Source: Rhodospirillales bacterium
Lineage (GTDB): Bacteria; Pseudomonadota; Alphaproteobacteria; Acetobacterales; Acetobacteraceae
Direction: 5' to 3'
DNA length: 39,209 bases
Assembly: GCA_025351925.1 (NCBI GenBank)
Contig: JANXVC010000308.1
Span: 1 to 39,209, forward strand
Part shown: piece after piece, positions 16,086 to 22,243 of the stretch
Layout: the number at the start of each line of letters is the position of its first letter
Position numbering within the stretch: position 1 is the first letter of the stretch
The notes under the pieces: generated by a model
Database searches by the model: none
Seen by the model: the letters and a program-made list of their open reading frames with translations, nothing else
Told to the model about the DNA's origin: nothing
Translations under genes and position numbers: made by a program

Positions 16086-16853
16086 ATGGCTCTCGTTGCC
16101 AATCACTTCTCAACGCCGCTTAATAGTCTGCTCGCCTCGTTGCCCGCCCACGAATTTGATCAATTCAAAGCGTGCCTCGTCCGTGTTTCACTCGTCCGCG
16201 ATCAAGTATTAGCTGAGCAAGGACAGCCGGTCGATCACGCCTATTTCATCGAGCATGGCGTCGTCTCGGTCATCTCAGATTCGACCGATGGAGATGGCGG
16301 CATCCAGGTCGCCATGGTCGGTCGGGAAGGCGTCGTCGGCGACCTCTCGCTGGTGGACATGCGGCACACTGCCTGCGCGAACGTCGTGGTGCACATTCCA
16401 GGTATCGCTCTCCGCCTCTCGAGCAGTGACCTACGCCGCGCTTTAGAGCGAAGCCCCGCGCTGCATGCGGCGTGCGGGCGCTTCGCACAGTCGCTTATCA
16501 CCCAAGTGATGCAGACCGCCGTCTGCAACGCGCGGCGCAGCCTGACGGAGCGCTGCGCCCGCTGGTTGGTGATGACGCATGAGCGGGTTGACGGGAACGA
16601 GGTGCAGGTCACGCATGAGGCGCTCTCGGCGATGCTCGGGATGCACCGGCCTGGCGTAACGGTGGCGGCGGCGGCGCTGCAGCAGGCTGGGTTGATCCGC
16701 ACCGGCCGCGGGCGTTTCACGGTGCTGGACCGGGCCGGTCTGGAGGCTGTCGCCCAGGGCGCGCGGCCCGCATTGCAAAGCACCTCGCCGCGGTCTCGTC
16801 CGGAAGGCACACGGCACGGCATGCGGCTACCCGTCACGGGCGCGGTATTTTGA
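16086..16853 (+). CDS. Crp/Fnr-family transcriptional regulator
   Basis: A 255-residue two-domain regulator. The N-terminal cyclic-nucleotide-binding-like beta-roll includes VLAEQGQPVDHAYFIEHGVVSV and GREGVVGDLSL. The C-terminal winged helix-turn-helix includes QVTHEALSAMLGMHRPGVTVAAAALQ, with the recognition helix around MHRPGVT. There is no N-terminal cysteine cluster, so it is not an FNR-type oxygen sensor. ATG 16086 is preferred over an earlier frame opening at 16008 because AAGGGG lies about 7 bases upstream and the domain begins there. It lies between aroA and the aminotransferase and may control the surrounding genes; its ligand and targets are unknown. Confidence 0.9.
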   Translation: MALVANHFSTPLNSLLASLPAHEFDQFKACLVRVSLVRDQVLAEQGQPVDHAYFIEHGVVSVISDSTDGDGGIQVAMVGREGVVGDLSLVDMRHTACANVVVHIPGIALRLSSSDLRRALERSPALHAACGRFAQSLITQVMQTAVCNARRSLTERCARWLVMTHERVDGNEVQVTHEALSAMLGMHRPGVTVAAAALQQAGLIRTGRGRFTVLDRAGLEAVAQGARPALQSTSPRSRPEGTRHGMRLPVTGAVF

Positions 16854-16911
16854 GCCGCAACCGGTTCGCAGTCATCCGATACCGGCGCGGCCGTTGCGAC
16901 GCGATGCAACC

Positions 16912-17250
16912 GTGAGCGAGGCTGCGGACGGCATTGTCGGGCGTTATCAGATCGTCGTCATCGGCAAGGAGGGCGCCGTGCTGCTGGATACCGCGACGGG
17001 GCTGTCGTGGTCGCTGGCCCGCGACATCGACACTCTCCAACTGGGGTGGAGGCCGCTCGAGGAGCGTTGGCCAGGCGCAGTTCTGCAACAAGCGCCCGAA
17101 CGGTCTCGATCGCTGCTGCAAGAGAAGCCGCTTCCAGGCGAGACCTCGCTATCCGAAGCGGCGCTGCATGGCGAGTCGGCCGCTTGGTGGAGGCCGCGTT
17201 TCGGGTCAAAGTGGTCGCGGGCCCGGCAACCCACCACCGATCAGCCCTGA
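16912..17250 (+). CDS. Small hypothetical protein
   Basis: A GTG at 16912 opens a 112-residue frame (a TTG at 16894 would add six residues). The core GRYQIVVIGKEGAVLLDTATGLSWSLARD resembles short conserved hypothetical proteins with an LLDTxTGxxW strand-turn motif; the remainder is charged and low in hydrophobicity. There is no signal peptide or membrane helix. It lies 58 bases after the Crp/Fnr-type gene and 12 bases before the aminotransferase, and is likely co-transcribed with them. No function is assigned. Confidence 0.55.
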   Translation: MSEAADGIVGRYQIVVIGKEGAVLLDTATGLSWSLARDIDTLQLGWRPLEERWPGAVLQQAPERSRSLLQEKPLPGETSLSEAALHGESAAWWRPRFGSKWSRARQPTTDQP

Positions 17251-17262
17251 TAGGAACCGCGT

Positions 17263-18447
17263 GTGACCATGTTCCAGACCCTGCAGCCGCAACCCGCCGA
17301 CGGGCTGCTCACCCTCATCGGCCTGTTTCGCGACGATCCGCGCAACAGCAAAATCGATCTCGGCGTCGGGACCTATCGGAATGCGGCCGGCGTCACCCCG
17401 GTCATGGAGGCGATCAAGTCGGCGGAGCGGGTGCTGCTCGAAGGCCAGCAGACCAAAGCCTATCTCGGCCCAGAGGGCGATCAGCGCTTCGTCGAGTTGC
17501 TGATGCCGATCGCCTTTGGCACCTCCGGCGCCCATGCCGGACGGCTTGTCGGGGTGCAAACACCCGGCGGCGGCGGTGCACTGCGGCTGGGCGGCGAGTT
17601 GATCACTGCGGCCCGGCCCGGCGCCAAGGTGTGGTTGGGGATGCCGACTTGGCCCAATCACCGCCCGGTTCTCGAAGCCGCCGGCCTGACGGTTGTCGAA
17701 TACCGCTACTTCGACCCGGACACGCAGTCGCTATGCTTCGACGACATGCTCGCGGCGCTCGCAACCGCTGAGGCCGGCGACGTCGTGCTGCTGCACGGCT
17801 GCTGCCATAACCCGACGGGCGCCGAGCTTGAGCCGGCTCAGTGGGACGCGGTCGCCGCGCTGATCGCCGAGCGCGGTCTTATGCCGTTCATCGACCTCGC
17901 CTATCAGGGCCTAGGGGAAGGGCTTGAGGCCGATGCGTACGGGACGCGCCGCGTGCTCGCCTGCGTCGAGGAGGCCTTGGTTGCCTATTCCTGCGACAAG
18001 AATTTCGGGCTTTATCGCGAGCGGACCGGGGCCTTGTTCGTGCTGTCCCGCGACGAGGCCGCTGCCTCCGTCGTCTATGGCAACCTGCTGGCTCTCGCCC
18101 GGGTGAACTGGTCGATGCCCCCCGACCATGGGGCCGCGGCGGTGCGTACCATCTTGGAATCGAAGGAGCTGAGGCGCGTGTGGCGGGCTGAGCTTGAGGG
18201 CATGTGCCGGCGCATCAACCAGGTGCGCGAGGCCCTGACGGCGGCCCACCCACGATTGGGCTTTCTGTCGCGTCAGCGCGGCATGTTCTCACAGCTGCCG
18301 ATCACGCCCGCGGCCGTCGCGGCGCTCCGCAATGACCATGGCATCTATATGGCCGGCAGCGGTCGCATCAACCTTGCGGGGCTGCAGATTGCTGATGCCG
18401 AGATATTTGTCGGCGCCCTAGTCGCGGTTGGCGGTCTGCCGGCATGA
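17263..18447 (+). CDS. Aromatic/aspartate aminotransferase (class I, PLP)
   Basis: A fold-type I aminotransferase of the aspartate/aromatic (TyrB/AspC) subgroup, 394 residues. The PLP Lys is in SCDKNFGLYRERTG (K246), with CHNPTG (N183), DLAYQG (D211, Y214) and the C-terminal carboxylate-binding Arg in GRINLAG. GTG 17263 is chosen because AGGA lies 7 bases upstream; an ATG two codons later is too far. Such enzymes interconvert tryptophan/indole-3-pyruvate and tyrosine/4-hydroxyphenylpyruvate. In this setting it could generate the keto-acid pair consumed by the ScyA-like enzyme, possibly in place of ScyB. Its substrate preference cannot be read from sequence. Confidence 0.9.
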   Translation: MTMFQTLQPQPADGLLTLIGLFRDDPRNSKIDLGVGTYRNAAGVTPVMEAIKSAERVLLEGQQTKAYLGPEGDQRFVELLMPIAFGTSGAHAGRLVGVQTPGGGGALRLGGELITAARPGAKVWLGMPTWPNHRPVLEAAGLTVVEYRYFDPDTQSLCFDDMLAALATAEAGDVVLLHGCCHNPTGAELEPAQWDAVAALIAERGLMPFIDLAYQGLGEGLEADAYGTRRVLACVEEALVAYSCDKNFGLYRERTGALFVLSRDEAAASVVYGNLLALARVNWSMPPDHGAAAVRTILESKELRRVWRAELEGMCRRINQVREALTAAHPRLGFLSRQRGMFSQLPITPAAVAALRNDHGIYMAGSGRINLAGLQIADAEIFVGALVAVGGLPA

Positions 18448-18481
18448 TTCGTCCGAACGGCCGTCCTAACCCTATGTTCGT

Positions 18482-18856
18482 CTAGTTGCGCCCGACCAGA
18501 AACACACCGGCGATCACTAGGGCGGTTCCGAGCAGGCGGGACGGCCCTAATGCCTCGTTGAACAGCATATAGCCGAGTGCTGCGGTCAGCACGAAGCCGA
18601 GGCCGACAAAAGGGTAGGCCTGCGACAATTCGGTCCGAGCCAGCGCGCGAAGCCAAACCACGGTCCCGATGCCGTATAGCGCGAGGCCGCCCAGAACCCC
18701 GGGCCTGAACAACGTGTCCAGTATGGCGCCGATCAGGGATGGGTTGCCCGCTGCCTCTACACTGGGCGCTGCCGAAACGCCAAGCTTGAACAGCACCTGC
18801 GCACAGGCCGACAGCGTGACGCTGATGAGGATGAGTGCGAGCGTGCCACCGGTCAT
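18482..18856 (-). CDS. SMR/EamA-type small membrane protein (ArnE-like flippase subunit)
   Basis: 124 residues with four predicted transmembrane helices: near 4-22, 44-66, 73-95 and 100-121. It has the small-multidrug-resistance/EamA half-transporter pattern (ACAQVLFKLG, ELSQAYPFVGLGFVLTA, LGTALVIAGVFLVGRN). The A-L-A-R-T-E-L-S-Q-A-Y-P-F segment is typical of ArnE-like subunits that flip polyprenyl-phosphate-linked sugars. It starts 7 bases after the stop of a GT-C-like membrane protein and is the last gene of a three-gene minus-strand operon. Efflux of a small molecule is the alternative, but the context favours a sugar-lipid flippase. Confidence 0.78.
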   Translation of the reverse strand: MTGGTLALILISVTLSACAQVLFKLGVSAAPSVEAAGNPSLIGAILDTLFRPGVLGGLALYGIGTVVWLRALARTELSQAYPFVGLGFVLTAALGYMLFNEALGPSRLLGTALVIAGVFLVGRN

Positions 18857-18863
18857 CGACGTT

Positions 18864-20585
18864 CTACGTGCCGGGCGGCATGAAGGGTGAAGCTGACCGG
18901 CGATTATAGAAGTCCCAGCATGCATTGAGCGGGTGCCGCTCGAACTCGGCGTCAAGCACCGGCCGAAAGATAGTTCGGATGGTGGGCTCGCCGCCGGCGG
19001 ACAGGACGCACGTCGAAAGAAAGACGCCGTCGGCGTCGGCAAGGTAGCGGGATGCGCCGGGGAGGTCGAAAATTGGGATGGTGCGGCTGACCTGGACGGC
19101 GAGCATGACCCCGCGTGCCGGCGTGAGGCCGAGCAGCCGCGAAAACTGATCGGTGAACGCCAGCGCCGTGTAGCGTTTTGCCGTCTTATCGAGACCCTGG
19201 GCCCGGAATATCTGCGCCGCATCGACGACGTCTTCGGCCCATGCGACGGCGGCGGCGGGGGCGTTGCTCGAAGGGTCGTTGTCGATGCTGAACCGCTTGC
19301 TCTGTACCTCGGAGATCATCCCAAGCCATTCATGCGACAGCCGCCGGATCAGCTCCGCCCCAGCAAGCGTTGGGGTTGAAACGCGGACGCCCGGCGCCAG
19401 GGCACTGAAGCCATGATCGTACGATCCCGTGCGCTCGCGTTGGATGATGGTCAGGGTGCGGGTGACTGCGACATCGAGGATCGGCAGCAGGAGGGCCGCG
19501 CCAAGGACGGTAGTCCCGATCAGGCGGCGTGGGCTTTGCCGTTTGATGTCGGGATGGAACAGCACGGCGGACGCTGCGACGACGCCGATGCCGCCGGTGT
19601 TCTGGCTCTCGACCACCAGGGCAGCGCCGAGCAGGAGGACCATATCCACCGTGAACGCCTGCGCCTGCAGCCAACCCCAGATCGAGCTGGGCGTTCGCCT
19701 TGGGAAAGCGCGCCGTGGCCGCGCGCGTTGCAGTGCCAGGATAGCGATGCCCGCTCCGACCGTCAGGGGCGCCCAATTCCGAAAGCCGGCGAAGCCCAGC
19801 GCATAAAGGCCCTGGCCCTGGTTGATCCGGACCATGGTCAGCACGTCTCGCCAATAGCCTGAGAGGACACCGCTCGTCGCCTCGATCAGCGCGCAGATAA
19901 CCGCCAATCCGGCGAGGCCCAGGCATGCCTCGCGCCATTTGGCCCGGCGCAGGACGCACGCGGCAATCAGCACGCCGACTGCAACGCCCGCCGCGGTGAT
20001 CTTTAGAAAAAGCAGCAATCCAACGAGATAGCCGAGCAGGGGCGCGTCCCACCGGGACTTCGGCAGCACATACCAAAGCCCGAGCAGGAACAGGGCGCCA
20101 ACGACAAAACGATTATAGGCGGCGAAATAGCTGATTTCCGAAAGGTTCGTCTTATCGACCGTGAAGGGAACCAGCACCATCAGCGCCAGCAGCGCCACTG
20201 CGCCGTAAAAGCGCGCTCTGGTCTCAAATCGAGGCGCCAGCAAAGCGAGCGGCGGCAGCATCAGCAGCCACATCAGCGCATGCAGCCCGATGAATGGCTG
20301 CCCGGCGGGAAACAACCGCTCGGCAAGGTAGGTCAGATAGAGCGTAAGCGAGCCGATCGGCACCATAAAGTCCAGATGCGGCACCTGCCCGAGCCCGATG
20401 CGGTAGGCTCCGTCCAGGATGAAGAGGAAGTCCCAGAATGCCCGCCCGAACGGGATGATTTTGATGGTTGCCGCCGCGATGCAGACGCCTACCGCCGAAA
20501 GCAGCAGGGCCAGCAGGCGAGGGCCGAGGCCGCCCGAAAGACCGGATGTCCGCGCGCTGACCGGAGCACGTTCCATGGTGTCCAT
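18864..20585 (-). CDS. Polytopic membrane protein, GT-C glycosyltransferase-like
   Basis: 573 residues with about ten hydrophobic helices in the first 400 residues and a hydrophilic ~170-residue C-terminal periplasmic-type domain. The first loop holds FLFILDGAYRIGLGQVPHLDFMVP, resembling the acidic first-loop signature (D followed by G-x-x-P-x-x-D) of GT-C transferases that use polyprenyl-phosphate sugars. No family was recognised with certainty. The start is ATG 20585; an ATG at 20576 is possible. It lies 10 bases after the HAD-UbiA gene and directly before the ArnE-like gene, consistent with a lipid-linked sugar transfer role. Confidence 0.7.
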   Translation of the reverse strand: MDTMERAPVSARTSGLSGGLGPRLLALLLSAVGVCIAAATIKIIPFGRAFWDFLFILDGAYRIGLGQVPHLDFMVPIGSLTLYLTYLAERLFPAGQPFIGLHALMWLLMLPPLALLAPRFETRARFYGAVALLALMVLVPFTVDKTNLSEISYFAAYNRFVVGALFLLGLWYVLPKSRWDAPLLGYLVGLLLFLKITAAGVAVGVLIAACVLRRAKWREACLGLAGLAVICALIEATSGVLSGYWRDVLTMVRINQGQGLYALGFAGFRNWAPLTVGAGIAILALQRARPRRAFPRRTPSSIWGWLQAQAFTVDMVLLLGAALVVESQNTGGIGVVAASAVLFHPDIKRQSPRRLIGTTVLGAALLLPILDVAVTRTLTIIQRERTGSYDHGFSALAPGVRVSTPTLAGAELIRRLSHEWLGMISEVQSKRFSIDNDPSSNAPAAAVAWAEDVVDAAQIFRAQGLDKTAKRYTALAFTDQFSRLLGLTPARGVMLAVQVSRTIPIFDLPGASRYLADADGVFLSTCVLSAGGEPTIRTIFRPVLDAEFERHPLNACWDFYNRRSASPFMPPGT

Positions 20586-20595
20586 ATGCTGGCGC

Positions 20596-22083
20596 CTAGA
20601 GGGAGGCAGCGACGAAGATGCAGAAGCCGACCGCTCCGGTCAGCAGGCTGACCCGGTCCGTCAGAGCGAAGACGACGGGATCATCATTCATCTGGCCGCG
20701 ATGCGACAGCATCAGCACCCGGCTGATCCAGAACAGCAGCACCGGGCACAGCAGCCATAGTGCCTTGGGACTGTGATAGAGCGCCAGCACGTCGGTGCTG
20801 TTGATATAGAGCGCCATGACCAGCACGGCCATGTAACCGCTGGAGGCCGCCATGCTGTGCAGCATGCTCAGATCCTCAAGCAGGTAGCCGCGCCCGGAGA
20901 TTTCGCCGCGTCCAGCGCGCAGATGCAGCGTGAGCTCGCTCTGGCGTTTCACCACTGCGAGCGAGAAGAACAGGAACATGGAAAATGCGAGCAGCCAGGG
21001 CGACACCGAAATCGCCGTCGCGGCAGCCCCGGCGAACACGCGGATCGTGTACAGCGCCGCAAGCATCAGCACGTCCGCCACCATCTGGCGTTTCAGGACG
21101 AACGAGTAGGATACCGTGCAAACGTAATAGACCAGCAGCATCAGCAGGAAATCGACCGGCAGGAAAGCGGCAAGGAGCAGGCCGCCTCCAAGCGTCAGCA
21201 TGATCAGCATCGGCGCCAGCGACAGCGGCAAGGTGCCGCTCGCGAAGGGGCGTTTTCGCTTGGATGGGTGCAGACGGTCATGCGGCAGATCGACCAGGTC
21301 GTTCAGCAGATAGACGCTGGAGGCGCAGAGGCTGAATGCAGCAAAGGCCGTCAGCGCGCGCAATTCGGTGAGCGGCGTGGCCTGGTGTGCGGCCAGGACC
21401 GGGACGAAGATTAGGACGTTTTTGGCCCATTGATGCACCCGCATCGCTTTAGCGACCACGCGGAGTTGCGCAAGCAGGCCGGGCCGGCGACCGATCGCGA
21501 CGGCGTCAGGGCACTCCGCCTCCACTTGGCGCGCCAGCCTGGCCGAGGGCAGCACCATAATCGCTCGACGCGCCTTGCGCCAAACCGGCCGATCCACCTC
21601 GGCGTCGCCGGCATAGTCGAACCCGGCCTCGCCAAACGTGGCGACTAAGAGCGCCGCCTTGGTCTCACCCTTTAGGTTTACGTTGCTTTCCGAGGCGAAC
21701 ACGCCGTCGAACAAACCCAAATGGCCCGCCACGGCGTCGGCGACGCCGCGGTCTGACGCGGTCGCCAGGAACACCTGCCGGCCCGCCGCACGCGCCTCCC
21801 GGGCCAAGGCCGTTACGTCTTCATTATAGACCAGCGTCGAGGGGTCCAGGCGGGCGGCCTCGGCGATGTGCCGTTTGAATGCAGCCCGGCCGCGCAACAG
21901 CGACGGCAACAATCCAAGAAACAGCAACGGATGCGCGGCAACGAGGCGCAGCAGGGCCTCGATCAGCGTGTCCGTGCGGACGATAGTGCCGTCAAGGTCG
22001 ATGATCAGCGGTATGCTGGAGTTCTCACCCGCCTGACGCAGCGATCCCGGCCCTGTCTCGGGCGGCAGGGTCAGGACGGACAT
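20596..22083 (-). CDS. HAD-UbiA fusion prenyltransferase (decaprenyl-phosphate phosphoribosyltransferase-like)
   Basis: 495 residues. An N-terminal HAD phosphatase-like domain (~25-190) has the nucleophile motif IIDLDGT (D29, D31), LATASDR, and the distal GDAEVDRP. A UbiA-superfamily membrane domain (~205-495, about eight or nine helices) has the Mg/diphosphate motif ND-x2-D-x3-D (N261, D262, D265, D269) with HPSKRKRPFASG. The UbiA half resembles DPPR synthases (Rv3806c type), which attach phosphoribose to polyprenyl phosphate; the HAD half could remove the 5'-phosphate. It probably initiates a lipid-linked pentose pathway with its downstream partners. A quinone or heme prenyltransferase is less likely because of the HAD fusion and neighbours. 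Confidence 0.85.
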   Translation of the reverse strand: MSVLTLPPETGPGSLRQAGENSSIPLIIDLDGTIVRTDTLIEALLRLVAAHPLLFLGLLPSLLRGRAAFKRHIAEAARLDPSTLVYNEDVTALAREARAAGRQVFLATASDRGVADAVAGHLGLFDGVFASESNVNLKGETKAALLVATFGEAGFDYAGDAEVDRPVWRKARRAIMVLPSARLARQVEAECPDAVAIGRRPGLLAQLRVVAKAMRVHQWAKNVLIFVPVLAAHQATPLTELRALTAFAAFSLCASSVYLLNDLVDLPHDRLHPSKRKRPFASGTLPLSLAPMLIMLTLGGGLLLAAFLPVDFLLMLLVYYVCTVSYSFVLKRQMVADVLMLAALYTIRVFAGAAATAISVSPWLLAFSMFLFFSLAVVKRQSELTLHLRAGRGEISGRGYLLEDLSMLHSMAASSGYMAVLVMALYINSTDVLALYHSPKALWLLCPVLLFWISRVLMLSHRGQMNDDPVVFALTDRVSLLTGAVGFCIFVAASL

Positions 22084-22195
22084 GCTGTGGTTTCCTGGCT
22101 GTCGAAATTCGAACGGTGTCCGCAGACAACGCCCGTATAAAGCGACCGGATGCAGGTTTCCACCCGCAAACCGGCCGACCCAGCGGTTTCTGCAT

Positions 22196-22224
22196 CACAA
22201 CAAAGAATGGGCCGGCGCCGGCCC
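22196..22224 (-). terminator. Intrinsic terminator of the GH5 gene
   Basis: Read on the minus strand, the perfect palindrome GGGCCGGCGCCGGCCC (22209-22224) can form a 6-bp GC stem with a GCGC loop, followed by ATTCTTTGTTG. It starts about 20 bases after the GH5 stop and separates that gene from the HAD-UbiA operon. Confidence 0.55.
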
Positions 22225-22243
22225 GATCCAGTTTGCCAGTCGC

